From assembly GCF_014138435.1 (NCBI RefSeq), contig NZ_JACJIM010000002.1, forward strand, positions 851,481-915,480: a DNA stretch of 64,000 nucleotides. The letters run 5' to 3'. Positions 43,369-52,525 of the stretch are shown in pieces. The notes under the pieces were generated by a model. That model did no database searches and was not told the DNA's origin. It was given only the letters and a program-made list of their open reading frames with translations. The DNA comes from Methylobacterium fujisawaense. Lineage in GTDB: Bacteria; Pseudomonadota; Alphaproteobacteria; Rhizobiales; Beijerinckiaceae. Every line of letters begins with the position of its first letter. The stretch's first letter is position 1. The translations under genes and the position numbers were made by a program.

Positions 43369-45939
43369 TCAGAAGCGCGAGCCGCCGGAGAAGCGGAACG
43401 CCTGGACCTGATCCGCGCCGATATGGCCGAACTTGCCGAGGATCGGGACGAACACCTTCTGACCCTCATCCTTCGACAGAGCGTAGGCGTAGTCGAACCG
43501 GATCGGGCCGAGCGGCGAGTTCCACAGGATGGACGCGCCGATCGAGGAACGGATCGCCGCCGTGTCGCGAACGTTCACGCATTCCGGCTCCACGCCGATC
43601 GTGAAGGCGTTGAAGTTGCACTTCCCGGTCGTCGGCGAGATGCCGTTGATGAAGGCGTCGCCGTTCACGTTGAAGTTCCGCTGGCCGTGATAGCCGAACA
43701 GCGTGCCGGCATCGGCGAAGAGCGCGCCCTTCAGGCCCAGATCCCGCGGAATGAGGGGCAGCGGGAATTGAACTTCGAGGGTACCGCCGACGTAGGTCGA
43801 ACCGCCGATCGCGTTCGAGCGGGCATCGGCGATGCCGACGTCGCGCGGACCGATGCCGTTCGGTGCGAAGCCGCGGACCAGCGACGGGCCGAGGAAGAAC
43901 TGGTCGGTCACCCGCAGCGGGTCGTTGTTGAGCGACGAGATGTGGCCGCCCTGGAAGCGGATGAAGCCGACGACGTCCTCGAAGATCTCCTTGTAGTACC
44001 GCGCATCGGCCGTCACGCGGAAGAACTTGGAGTCGCCACCCAGGCCGGCGACGTCGGGCTTCAGCTCGGCGTAGAGGCCGTTGCGGGGCGCGCCAATCAC
44101 GTCGAGGGTCGAGTAGGCGAGCGTCAGGCCGGCCAGCGAGGTCAGCGTGTTGCCCTGCGAACCCTTGATGGCGATCGAGGCTTCGCCGTCATACGCGCAG
44201 TTCGGGTAGATCGCCTGGCCGCCGATGTTCCGGCCCGTATTCGGGTCGATCGTGCCCGCCGCGTAGGTGGCGGTGTAGCCCGGGATCGGGATCGAGCAGT
44301 CGTTGTACGGCCGCTTGAGGGTGTTCGGGACCTTCAGCTCGGTATTGTACAGCGAGTAGCGCAGCGTGATGCCGAACTCCTCGGTGATCGGCAGGCCGAG
44401 GCGGAGCTGGCCGCCATACACCGTGGTCTCGTAGCGCGAGTACCGGGTCAGGTCGGAGTACTTGTAGAAGGCGTCGAAGCCCGCTGCCAGCCGGTAGCCG
44501 AGGAAGTACGGCTCGGTAAACGAGAAGTCGACGCCGCGCGAGTACTGGCCACCCGTACCGGCCAAGCGGACGTACTGGCCGCGGCCGAGGAAGTTCGACT
44601 CGGAGACCGAGACCTCGCCGATGATGCCGTCCTGGGTGGAGTAGCCGCCCGCCACCGAGAACGAACCCGTGGGCTGATCCTCAACGTCGATGTTGATGAC
44701 CACGCGGTCCGGGGCCGAGCCCGGCTCGTTGGAGAAGCGGACCTTCTTGAAGAAGCCGAGACCGTTCAGGCGCCGCTCGGCGCGGTCGGTCAGCACGCGG
44801 TTGTAGGCGTCGCCCTCGGCGATATCGAGCTCGCGACGGATGACGTAGTCGCGGGTCCGGGTGTTGCCGCGGATGTTGATGCGCTCGACGTAGACGTGCG
44901 GGCCGTCCTCGACCACGAAGCCCAGGGAGACCTGATGGCTGGCCGGATCGCGCTGCCCGGTCGGGCGGACCTGCGCGAAGGGGTAGCCGGCGCGGTTGAC
45001 CTCGCGGGTGACGTTGTTGAGCGTCTTCTCGACGTCGTCGGCGTTGTAGATGTCGCCCACGGAGGTGGCGATGTCGGTGTCGAGCTTCGTGGTGTCGAGG
45101 CCCGGCAGGCGCGAATCCACCTGGACCGCGCCGACCTTGTACTGCTCGCCCTCGTTCACCGTGATGGTGATGACGTAGCCGGACTTGTCGCCCTCGACGT
45201 AGCGCGCGTCGGCGCTGACCACCTGGAAGTCGGCGTAGCCGTTCTTCAGGTAGTAGCGGCGGACTTGGTCGAGGTCGTTGGTGATGCGGTCGGGATCGTA
45301 GACGTCGGAGGTCTTGATGAACGACAGGAAGTTCATCTCCGAGGAGCTCATCAGCCCCTTCAGCGTCCGCTCCGAGTAGGCGTTGTTGCCGACGAAGTTG
45401 ATCGAGAGGATGCCGGTCTTATCGCCCTCGTCGATCTGGTAGATCACGTCGACGCGGCCGTTGGGCAGGTCGACCGTCCGGTAGGTCACCTTGGCGGTGC
45501 CGCGCCCGAAGCGCTTGTAGACGTCGCGGATGCGGGCGAGGTCGGCGTTGATGATCGCCTCGCTGTACGGGCCGCGGGCCTTGGCCTCGACGATCCCCTC
45601 AAGGGTCGCCTTCTCGACCTTCTTGTTGCCCTCGAAGACAACGCGGTTGATCAGGTTGTTCTCGCGGACCGTCACCACCGTGCGGCCACCCGACTGGGCG
45701 ACCTTCACGTCGGAGAACATCCCGCTCGCGAGCAGGTTGCGGCGGGCCTCCTCGGCGGAGCCGGACGCCGTCCCGGTCACGTAGGACCGGATCGTGTCGG
45801 CATCGACGCGCTGGTTGCCCTGGACGACGATCTGCTGCGCCTGGGCGGCCCCGCTCAGGACAACGCCAAGACCCGCAGTGACTAGGACGATGGTTTTCCG
45901 CACCGACTTACGTCGGGGCTTCCCCGTCAACGACATCAT
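43369..45939 (-). CDS. bamA: Outer membrane protein assembly factor BamA
   Basis: Omp85 protein at the core of the BAM complex that folds beta-barrel proteins into the outer membrane. The 856-aa precursor has a signal peptide ending at AQAQ (about residue 35), five POTRA domains (about 36-430; for example [71 protein letters not shown]) and a barrel with the lid-loop motif LVRGF, ending in a C-terminal phenylalanine. An insertion with two cysteines (NDCSIPIP ... YPNCAYDG) and another (GKCNFNAF ... PECVN) in extracellular loops might form disulfides. rseP lies upstream, lpxD downstream. Confidence 0.97.
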   Translation of the reverse strand: MMSLTGKPRRKSVRKTIVLVTAGLGVVLSGAAQAQQIVVQGNQRVDADTIRSYVTGTASGSAEEARRNLLASGMFSDVKVAQSGGRTVVTVRENNLINRVVFEGNKKVEKATLEGIVEAKARGPYSEAIINADLARIRDVYKRFGRGTAKVTYRTVDLPNGRVDVIYQIDEGDKTGILSINFVGNNAYSERTLKGLMSSSEMNFLSFIKTSDVYDPDRITNDLDQVRRYYLKNGYADFQVVSADARYVEGDKSGYVITITVNEGEQYKVGAVQVDSRLPGLDTTKLDTDIATSVGDIYNADDVEKTLNNVTREVNRAGYPFAQVRPTGQRDPASHQVSLGFVVEDGPHVYVERINIRGNTRTRDYVIRRELDIAEGDAYNRVLTDRAERRLNGLGFFKKVRFSNEPGSAPDRVVINIDVEDQPTGSFSVAGGYSTQDGIIGEVSVSESNFLGRGQYVRLAGTGGQYSRGVDFSFTEPYFLGYRLAAGFDAFYKYSDLTRYSRYETTVYGGQLRLGLPITEEFGITLRYSLYNTELKVPNTLKRPYNDCSIPIPGYTATYAAGTIDPNTGRNIGGQAIYPNCAYDGEASIAIKGSQGNTLTSLAGLTLAYSTLDVIGAPRNGLYAELKPDVAGLGGDSKFFRVTADARYYKEIFEDVVGFIRFQGGHISSLNNDPLRVTDQFFLGPSLVRGFAPNGIGPRDVGIADARSNAIGGSTYVGGTLEVQFPLPLIPRDLGLKGALFADAGTLFGYHGQRNFNVNGDAFINGISPTTGKCNFNAFTIGVEPECVNVRDTAAIRSSIGASILWNSPLGPIRFDYAYALSKDEGQKVFVPILGKFGHIGADQVQAFRFSGGSRF

Positions 45940-46359
45940 GCAATCGCCCGTTTCTGTTCTGGTCGCGGGGGTTAGCCCGTCACAGGCGACCGTTGATCGG
46001 CCGTCCCGTCACCTGGTCCAAGCGTGGCTTCGGTCCAAGCGTAGCTCTTACCGGGATTCCCCAGCCAAGCAAACGCGCGGGAGGCCATCGTCAGGGGATT
46101 TTGGGGGGTCGTGGCCTTCGCGCCACTTAACGGTGCGGTCAGCATGAAGACAAACCGAAGATCGTGGTGAACGCCACGTAAATGTCTGGACTGTCGGAGG
46201 TTTTCAGACCCGATCGCGATCCCGTGAACACGATCTTAACCCGGTTTCACCCCGTCGGAGCGGTGCCATCCGGGCGGCGTCCGGGCGAGACCGCGGCGGG
46301 ATTGGGGCAGCCTTTCCGGTGGAGATCCGGCGGAATCACAGGATCCCGCCGGCCCCCAA
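45940..46359. other. Intergenic gap containing the bamA promoter region
   Basis: 420 bp between the end of rseP and the start of bamA. It includes a 7-bp inverted repeat CCGGCGG/CCGCCGG (46327-46333 and 46346-46352) just after the rseP stop that could terminate transcription. The middle (46080-46240) is less GC-rich than the surroundings and is the likely place of a bamA promoter. No gene is supported. Confidence 0.5.
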
Positions 46360-47514
46360 TCAGGTGTTCCGCCAGGAGGCGCCGAGATTGAGGATGTCGT
46401 TCCAGGCGGCGAACAGCATCAGCATCAGCACCAGGGCGAGACCGATACGGAATCCGATCTCCTGGGCCCGCTCGCTGAGCGGACGGCCGCGCACCACCTC
46501 GAAGGCGTAGAACAGCAGGTGTCCGCCATCGAGCAACGGCACGGGGAACAGGTTGAGCAGGCCGATCGAGACGGAGAGCAGCGCGATGAGCCCGACCAGA
46601 CCGCCGACGCCGCCGGTCTTGGCGACCTCGCCGGAGACGCGGGCGATGCCGATCGGACCCGAGAGCTGGTCGGCGGATTCCCGGCCGGTGACGAGCTTGC
46701 CGAGATACGAGAAGGTGCGCTCGACGACGAAGTAGGTCTCCTTCACGCCGAGATTGAGCGAATCGAGCGCCCCGTAAGTCACGAGGCGGGCCTCCGAGCC
46801 CGCGGGCGACCGGATGCCGAGCCGGCCGATCCGGTGGCGGCCGAACGGCGTCTTCTCCTCGAAGGTGGCGGGCGTCGCCTGGATCGTGATGGGCTGGTCG
46901 TTGCGCTCCACCGTGAAGGTCAGCGGCGTCCCGGCGCTGCCGGTCACCGTGCGGTACATGGCGTTGAAGTCACCGATCTTCTCGCCGTCGATGGCGGTGA
47001 TCACGTCGCCGGGCTGGAAGCCGGCCTGGGCGGCGACGCTGTTCGGCTCCACCGACGAGACCCGGGCGGGCAGCTCGTAGCGGCCGCCCAGCCAGATCGC
47101 GCCGGCGAAGAGCAGGATCGCCAGGATGAAGTTCGCCACAGGGCCGGCGGCGACGATCGCCGCGCGCTTGGACACGGGCTGGGTCGGGAAGCTGATCGCC
47201 CGCTCCTGCGGGCTCATCCGGGCGACGGCCTCGGGATCGGGCATGCTGGCGCCGTTCACGTCGCCGTGGAACTTCACGTAGCCGCCGAGGGGGATGGCGC
47301 AGAGCTTCCAGCGGGTGCCGCGGCGGTCGTTGAAGCCGAACAGCTCGGGGCCGAAGCCGAGCGAGAAGGCGTGAACCCCGACCCCGCACCAGCGCCCGAC
47401 CAGGAAGTGGCCCATCTCGTGCACGAACACCACGACGGTGAGCACGAATAGGAACGGAATCACTGCGCCGAAGAAGCCGCCGGCGGTTCCGCCCATCGCG
47501 TTGAGGAAGTCCAT
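46360..47514 (-). CDS. rseP: RIP metalloprotease RseP (site-2 protease)
   Basis: Inner-membrane zinc protease that cleaves anti-sigma factors and signal-peptide remnants within the membrane. The 384-aa protein has HEMGH at residues 32-36 in the first helix, a G-x-G loop (FSLGFGPELFGF), one PDZ domain (ARVSSVEPNSVAAQAGFQPG to AIDGEKIGD, about residues 145-190), and the third zinc ligand in LFPVPLLDGGHLLFY. It is shorter than E. coli RseP (450 aa, two PDZ domains), as usual in alphaproteobacteria. ATG 47514 is chosen because it gives the normal short N-terminus. The efflux genes upstream separate it from dxr, its usual neighbour. Confidence 0.95.
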   Translation of the reverse strand: MDFLNAMGGTAGGFFGAVIPFLFVLTVVVFVHEMGHFLVGRWCGVGVHAFSLGFGPELFGFNDRRGTRWKLCAIPLGGYVKFHGDVNGASMPDPEAVARMSPQERAISFPTQPVSKRAAIVAAGPVANFILAILLFAGAIWLGGRYELPARVSSVEPNSVAAQAGFQPGDVITAIDGEKIGDFNAMYRTVTGSAGTPLTFTVERNDQPITIQATPATFEEKTPFGRHRIGRLGIRSPAGSEARLVTYGALDSLNLGVKETYFVVERTFSYLGKLVTGRESADQLSGPIGIARVSGEVAKTGGVGGLVGLIALLSVSIGLLNLFPVPLLDGGHLLFYAFEVVRGRPLSERAQEIGFRIGLALVLMLMLFAAWNDILNLGASWRNT

Positions 47515-47680
47515 ACGCCGTATCCTGGCCGTCTCGGCGCCGGCTTCTCGGGCCGGCCATCCGCCCTGTCTAGCAGATCGGCGGGTCCGACCGCCAACGC
47601 AATCCTGCGGGGCGGCTGCGGAACGTCGCACGCGCGGTCCGATTCCGCACCCGCCGACCGCCCGGGATCGGGGCAGCCCG

Positions 47681-49291
47681 TCAGTGGCCGGCCCCGCCGC
47701 CCGCACCGGCCTGGGGCCGCCGGATCATGGGAACGGCGCAGGCCATCGCCAGGAACAGGACCGTCAGCGCCAGGAATACATCCTCGAAGGCCATGACCAG
47801 GCCCTGGATCCGCACGGTGTTGGTCATCGCCTTCAGCGCCATGCCCGACGCGGCACTTCCATAGGCCTCGAAGCCGCGCTGCATCGTGTCGAGGCGCTCC
47901 AGGGCGGCCGTGTTCGCCCAGGTGAAGCGCTCGTGCAGCCGCGCGAGATGGAGGTCCCACCGGTCGTTGAGGATCGTGTTGATCAGCGCGAGGCCGACCG
48001 CGCCACCGAGGTTACGGGTCAGGTTGAACAGCCCCGACGCGTTCTTCATCCGCGCCGGCGGCAGCGTTCCGAGCGCGATGTTGTTGATCGGGATCATGCA
48101 CAGCATCAGCGAGCAGCCGCGCAGGATCTGGGGCAGGAGCAGCTCGTAGAAGTCCCAGTCCTTGGTGAGGCCGGTGACGATCCACGTGCCGCAGGCGAAG
48201 CCGACGAAGCCGATGCCCATCATGATGCGGGGATCGACCTTGCCCGAAAGCCGGCCGGCGATGGGGGCGGTGGCGAACATGCACAGGCCTGAGACGAACA
48301 TCGTCTCGCCGATCATCAGCGCCGAGTAGCCGCGCACCCGGGCCAGATAGACCGGATAGATGTAGGTCAGCCCGTAGAGCCCGATGCCCAGGACGAAGCT
48401 CGCCACGCACCCGCTGGCGAAGTTCCGGTCCGAGAAGGCCCTCAGATCGACGATCGGCTGCTTCGCCGTGAAGACCCGCCAGAAGAACAGCAGCGCCGAC
48501 GTCCCGCAGATGACCGCGCAGGCGAACACCGCCTCGTCCTGCAGCCAATCGTGGTTCGGTCCCTCCTCCAGCACGTATTCCAGGCAGCCGAGGAAGCCGG
48601 CCATGAAGGCGAGACCGGCCCAGTCGAACGATTTGATCAGGCCGTAATTGGGCTCGTCGAAATCGACCAGGATCCAGGTCGAGACGGTCACGAAGATGCC
48701 CGGCACGACGTTGATCAGGAACAGCCAGTGCCACGACATGAGATCGGTGAGATAGCCGCCCACCGTCGGGCCGATCGTCGGCGCCAGCGTCGCCACGAGC
48801 CCGATCATCGGCGACACGATGGTCCGCTTCGAGGGCGGGAAGATCGTGAAGGCCGCCGCGAACACGGTGGGGATCATGCCGCCGCCGATGAAGCCCTGGA
48901 GCGCCCGCCAGACGATCATCTCGCCGATCGACGAGGAGGTGGCGCACATCAGGCTCATCAGGGTGAAGCCGCCCGCCGAGATGGCGAACATCCAGCGCGT
49001 CGAGAGCACCCGCGACAGGGTGCCGGAGAGCGGGATCGAGATGACCTCGGCGATCAGGTAGCTGGTCTGGACCCAGGGGATCTCGTCGCCGGAGGCCGAG
49101 AGGCCGGCCTGGATCTCGTTCAGGGAGGCCGAGACGATCTGGATGTCCAGGATCGCCATGAACATCCCGAAGACCATGCAGACGAACGCCACCATGCGGC
49201 GGCGGTCGAGGGGCGGCTCGGCGGCGCGGGCCGTCGCACCGCGCGTCGGGGCGGCGGCATCGCCCGCGGAGGTGGCGGCACTGGCGGCCAT
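47681..49291 (-). CDS. DHA2-family MFS multidrug exporter (EmrB-like)
   Basis: Fourteen-helix proton-coupled drug exporter, 536 aa. Signatures include FGMFMAILDIQIVSASLNEI at helix 1 (motif D), YLIAEVISIPLSGTLSRVL, RALQGFIGGGMIPTVFAAAF, the motif C-like GLVATLAPTIGPTVGGYLTD, and LFLINVVPGIF. It would work with the adjacent membrane fusion protein to push drugs or fatty-acid-like toxins across the envelope. It starts 8 bp after the HlyD-type gene, so they form one operon, controlled by the divergent TetR gene and its twin operators. The EmrB name is by family; no substrate is known. Confidence 0.92.
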   Translation of the reverse strand: MAASAATSAGDAAAPTRGATARAAEPPLDRRRMVAFVCMVFGMFMAILDIQIVSASLNEIQAGLSASGDEIPWVQTSYLIAEVISIPLSGTLSRVLSTRWMFAISAGGFTLMSLMCATSSSIGEMIVWRALQGFIGGGMIPTVFAAAFTIFPPSKRTIVSPMIGLVATLAPTIGPTVGGYLTDLMSWHWLFLINVVPGIFVTVSTWILVDFDEPNYGLIKSFDWAGLAFMAGFLGCLEYVLEEGPNHDWLQDEAVFACAVICGTSALLFFWRVFTAKQPIVDLRAFSDRNFASGCVASFVLGIGLYGLTYIYPVYLARVRGYSALMIGETMFVSGLCMFATAPIAGRLSGKVDPRIMMGIGFVGFACGTWIVTGLTKDWDFYELLLPQILRGCSLMLCMIPINNIALGTLPPARMKNASGLFNLTRNLGGAVGLALINTILNDRWDLHLARLHERFTWANTAALERLDTMQRGFEAYGSAASGMALKAMTNTVRIQGLVMAFEDVFLALTVLFLAMACAVPMIRRPQAGAGGGAGH

Positions 49292-49299
49292 CGCGGGTC

Positions 49300-50541
49300 T
49301 CAGCGGCTCGCGGTGTTGACCGGCCGCGGCGCGGAGGCGCGGTCGAGGACGGAGCGGTCCGCGCCGGTGCGGGTATCGACCCGCACCACCGCCGACAGGC
49401 CCGGCCGCAGCAGGCCCTCGCGGGCGACCTCCTCGGGCACGCGCACCCGGACAGGCAGGCGCTGAACGATCTTGGTGAAGTTGCCCGTGGCGTTGTCGGG
49501 CGGCAGCAGGCTGAACACCGAGCCGGAGGCCGGCGAGAACGATTCCACCACGGCGTGGATCTCGCGGTCCGGATAGGCGTCGACCGTGACGGTCACGGGC
49601 TGGCCGGGACGCATGCGCTCGACCTGGGTCTCCTTGAAGTTTGCGTCGATCCGGACGCTCTGGAGCGGGACGAGCGCGGCGATCCGCGTGCCGGGCCCGA
49701 CATAGGCGCCGGCCTCGACGGCCTTGTTGCCGACGACCCCGTCGAAGGGCGCGCGGATCACCGTGAAGTCGAGGTCGCGGCGGGCCCGGTCGACGGCGGT
49801 GCGGAGTTCAGCCGCGAGGCTCTCCGCCTCGCGCTTCTGCGCGTGGAGGACGTCGACATTGGCGCGGGCCGCGACGAGGCCGGCCTCCATGGCCTTGACG
49901 GAGGCCTCGGTGCGGTCGCGGTCGGCGCGGGTCTGGTCGATGCGCGACTTGGCGACGTAATCCGCCTGCATCTGCATCGACCGGGTGAAATCGGCCTGGG
50001 CGCGAACGGCGTCGGCGCGGCTCGCGTCGAGCTGCGCGGCGGCCTGGGCGACCTGCGCCTGGGCCGCCTCGGCTTGCCGGGCGATCCGCGCGATGGTGCT
50101 CTCCTGCGTGGCGAGCTTGTCCTGCGCGGCCTGGAGCGCGAGGCGATAGTCGCCGTCGTCGAGCTGGGCGATGACGTCGCCCTTCTTCACCGCGAGGCCG
50201 TTCACCACCGGGACCGACTGGAGGTAGCCCGGGATCTTGGCCGCGAGGACGGAGATGTCGGCCTGGACGTAGGCATCGTCGGTCGAGACGAAGAACCGCC
50301 CGACGGTCCACCACTGCCACCCTTCATAGGCGCCGCCGCCCAGGGCGGCCGTCAGGAGGCCGAGCAGGAGGAGCCGTTTGACGGGGCGCTTGCGCGCCGG
50401 GACCGCCTCGTCCGGCACGGGCTTCGGCAGAGGTGCCGTGACTGAGGCCTGCGCAGGATGCTCCGCGCGCTCCTCGTCTCTGGCCTCGATTCCGGCCTCG
50501 AGACCGGAATTGAGCCGATCCGCGTCCTCGCGAAGGGACAT
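49300..50541 (-). CDS. HlyD/EmrA-family membrane fusion protein
   Basis: Periplasmic adaptor of a tripartite exporter, 413 aa. A cytoplasmic tail of about 50 residues precedes one helix (LLLLGLLTAALGGGAYEGWQ), then STDDAYVQADISVLAAKIPG (biotinyl-lipoyl start), a long coiled coil (about residues 140-255, rich in Ala/Gln/Asp/Arg), and the returning lipoyl and barrel domains (TVIRAPFDGVVGNKAVEAGA; VTVDAYPDREIHAVVES). The EmrA type is indicated by DDAYV and by its DHA2 partner. The start codon ATG 50541 is 20 bp from the nearer TetR operator, so repression would directly block this operon. Confidence 0.92.
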   Translation of the reverse strand: MSLREDADRLNSGLEAGIEARDEERAEHPAQASVTAPLPKPVPDEAVPARKRPVKRLLLLGLLTAALGGGAYEGWQWWTVGRFFVSTDDAYVQADISVLAAKIPGYLQSVPVVNGLAVKKGDVIAQLDDGDYRLALQAAQDKLATQESTIARIARQAEAAQAQVAQAAAQLDASRADAVRAQADFTRSMQMQADYVAKSRIDQTRADRDRTEASVKAMEAGLVAARANVDVLHAQKREAESLAAELRTAVDRARRDLDFTVIRAPFDGVVGNKAVEAGAYVGPGTRIAALVPLQSVRIDANFKETQVERMRPGQPVTVTVDAYPDREIHAVVESFSPASGSVFSLLPPDNATGNFTKIVQRLPVRVRVPEEVAREGLLRPGLSAVVRVDTRTGADRSVLDRASAPRPVNTASR

Positions 50542-50560
50542 ATCAGCGCCTCGACCTCAA

Positions 50561-50579
50561 TGACCGAACGGTTCGGTCA
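50561..50579. promoter_or_regulatory. TetR-type operator, copy 1 (efflux operon side)
   Basis: TGACCGAACGGTTCGGTCA: two 9-bp inverted arms around one base. It lies 20 bp before the HlyD-type gene start. An identical 19-bp copy is at 50628-50646, 67 bp away (start to start) in the same divergent gap. Confidence 0.85.
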
Positions 50580-50594
50580 ATAACAAGGCACGGC

Positions 50595-50625
50595 TTGACG
50601 TGCCTCCGCAGAAGCCGCAGATTAT
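50595..50625 (+). promoter_or_regulatory. Candidate promoter of the TetR gene
   Basis: TTGACG (50595-50600) and GATTAT (50620-50625) are spaced 19 bp apart and sit between the two operators. Operator copy 2 begins 3 bp after the -10 element, so a bound repressor would block transcription of its own gene. Confidence 0.45.
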
Positions 50626-50627
50626 GT

Positions 50628-50646
50628 TGACCGAACGGTTCGGTCA
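50628..50646. promoter_or_regulatory. TetR-type operator, copy 2 (regulator side)
   Basis: Identical 19-bp palindrome to copy 1, including the central base. It overlaps the expected transcription start of the TetR gene and ends 34 bp before its ATG, indicating autoregulation. Confidence 0.85.
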
Positions 50647-50679
50647 AGCGTGGCGGCGCCACGGGCGCGGAGCGGGATG

Positions 50680-51318
50680 ATGGCTCAGGGTGCGGTTCTG
50701 GAGCGGGGTCAGGCCCAGCACGAGGGCGACAAGCGGCAGCAGATCCTCGAGGGTGCGCGGATTGTTTTCCTGTCGGCGGGATTCGACGGTGCCAGCATGG
50801 GCGAGATCGCCCGCGCGGCCGGCGTCTCGAAGGGCACGCTCTACGTCTATTTCGAGAGCAAGGAGGCGCTGTTCGAGGCGCTGACGACGCAGGAGAAGGC
50901 CAGCCTCGCCGAAGCCCTGTTCACACTCGATGCGGATGATCCCGACGTGCCGGGCGTGCTCACGCGGCTGGGGGTAAGCTTCCTGACCGAGATGTGTCGG
51001 CCGGAACATGTCTCGCTGGTCCGCATGGTGATCGGTGCGAGCGAGAAGTTTCCCCGCTTCGGGCAGGTCTACTATCAAGCCGGTCCGGCCTGCGGCGTCG
51101 ACCGCCTCTCCCGCTATCTCGACGCGCAGGTCCAGGCGGGACGCCTGACCATCGCCGACACCGAACTCGCGGCCCGACACTTCCTGCACCTCTGCCAGGC
51201 CGGTCTGCTGACGCGCCTGCTGTTCGCGGCAGGCGGCATCGCCGGCGAGGCCGAGATGCGCCATCAGATCGACGAGGCGGTGCGGGTGTTCCTGGCCGGC
51301 TACGGCCAGGCGCGCTGA
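50680..51318 (+). CDS. TetR-family repressor of the divergent efflux operon
   Basis: A 212-aa regulator with an N-terminal TetR helix-turn-helix (RQQILEGARIVFLSAGFDGA, then MGEIARAAGVSKGTLYVYFE, KEALFEAL) and an all-helical ligand domain. Two identical palindromes between this gene and the divergent EmrAB-like operon are its likely binding sites, so it should repress both. ATG 50680 has GGAG at 7 nt; ATG 50677 directly before it and a GTG at 50650 are alternatives. It converges with dxr, with only 9 bp between stop codons. The inducing compound is unknown. Confidence 0.93.
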   Translation: MAQGAVLERGQAQHEGDKRQQILEGARIVFLSAGFDGASMGEIARAAGVSKGTLYVYFESKEALFEALTTQEKASLAEALFTLDADDPDVPGVLTRLGVSFLTEMCRPEHVSLVRMVIGASEKFPRFGQVYYQAGPACGVDRLSRYLDAQVQAGRLTIADTELAARHFLHLCQAGLLTRLLFAAGGIAGEAEMRHQIDEAVRVFLAGYGQAR

Positions 51319-51327
51319 GGCGGGGGT

Positions 51328-52506
51328 TCAGCCGGCGGCGCGCAGCTCCGGCAGGGCCTCGGCGCTCCAGATCCGGACGTGGGCGTCGATGGCGAGCGCC
51401 TCGTCCACGTCGGCCGGTGCGGTGCGGTATGAGCCGGCGAAGTGCGTGCAGGCGCGCTCGACCAGATCGCTGATCCCGTAGAAGCCGATCCGGCCGGCAA
51501 TGAAGGCCGCCACCGCGATCTCGTTGGCCGCGTTCATCACGGTCGGCGCCGCGCCGCCGGCGGCCAGCGCCGCCCGGGCGATCCGCAGGCAGGGGAAACG
51601 CGCCTCGTCCGCCGCCTCGAAGGTGAGCGAACCCAGCGTCACGAGGTCGAGGGGCCGACCGCGCTCGATGGTGAGCCGGTCCCCGAGCCCGAGGCAGTGC
51701 GAGATCGGCACGCGCATGTCGGGCAGCGCCAGCTCGGCGGTCACCGCCCCGTCGAGCCAGTAGACCAGGCCGTGGATCACCGATTGCGGATGCACCACGA
51801 CGTCCAGGCGCTCGGGCTCGATCCCGAACAGATGGTGCGCCTCGATCAGTTCGAGGCCCTTGTTCATCAGGCTCGCCGAATCGATGTTGATCTTCATGCC
51901 CATCGACCAGGTCGGATGAGCGGCCGCCTCGGCCGCGGAGGCGGCGGCGATGCGCTCGCGGGTCCAGGTCCGGAACGGGCCGCCCGAGGCCGTGATCATC
52001 ATGGTGCGGACGTCGGCGAGCGGCCGGCCGGCCAGCGCCTGGCTCAGGGCGTCGTGCTCGGAATCCATCGGCAGGATCGTGGCGCCGTAGCGGGCAGCGT
52101 CGCGCATGAAGGCGTCGCCGGCGCAGACGAGGCTTTCCTTGTTGGCGAGCGCGACCTTGCGGCCCAGCCGAAGGGCGGCGTGGGTCGATTTCAGCCCCGC
52201 CGCCCCGCTCACCGCCGCCACGACGATGTCGGCGTCGCGGGCGGCCGCCTCCATGACGGCGGCCTCCCCCGCCCCGCTCGGGATGCCGGAGCCCGACAGG
52301 GCCTCGGCGAGGGCCGGGCCGGCGGATTCATCGGCCAGTGCCGCGAAGGACGCATTCAGCTCCCGCGCGACCTTGGCCAGGGCGACGGGATCCTTGCCCC
52401 CCACCAGGGCGCCGGCCCGGAACCGGTCGGCATGCTGGGCGAGGAGGTCGGCGGTGGAACGGCCGATCGAGCCGGTGGCGCCGAAGACGGTGACGACCTG
52501 GGTCAC
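51328..52506 (-). CDS. dxr: 1-deoxy-D-xylulose 5-phosphate reductoisomerase
   Basis: Second enzyme of the MEP isoprenoid pathway, converting DXP to MEP with NADPH and a divalent metal. The 392-aa protein has the NADPH motif VTVFGATGSIGRSTADLL, ALANKESLVCAGD, the metal-binding MDSEHDAL, ITASGGPFR, KINIDSASLMNKGLELIEAH and DVVVHPQSVIHGLVYW. The family motif is usually MNTIDSATLMNK/NSIDSA; INIDSA is a mild variant. GTG 52506 is the start (no ATG), 19 bp after cdsA. Together with dxs at the right edge of the window, two MEP-pathway genes are present. Confidence 0.96.
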   Translation of the reverse strand: MTQVVTVFGATGSIGRSTADLLAQHADRFRAGALVGGKDPVALAKVARELNASFAALADESAGPALAEALSGSGIPSGAGEAAVMEAAARDADIVVAAVSGAAGLKSTHAALRLGRKVALANKESLVCAGDAFMRDAARYGATILPMDSEHDALSQALAGRPLADVRTMMITASGGPFRTWTRERIAAASAAEAAAHPTWSMGMKINIDSASLMNKGLELIEAHHLFGIEPERLDVVVHPQSVIHGLVYWLDGAVTAELALPDMRVPISHCLGLGDRLTIERGRPLDLVTLGSLTFEAADEARFPCLRIARAALAAGGAAPTVMNAANEIAVAAFIAGRIGFYGISDLVERACTHFAGSYRTAPADVDEALAIDAHVRIWSAEALPELRAAG

Positions 52507-52525
52507 GGGTTCAACTCCCTCATCG

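Noticed and set aside
43423..45885. An 820-codon plus-strand frame opposite bamA
   Set aside because: Low-complexity Arg/Val/Asp-rich product without motifs; bamA on the minus strand is unambiguous.
46327..46352. Inverted repeat after rseP as a firm terminator
   Set aside because: The stem is only 7 bp with a 12-nt loop and no U-tract; mentioned in the gap entry but not called separately.
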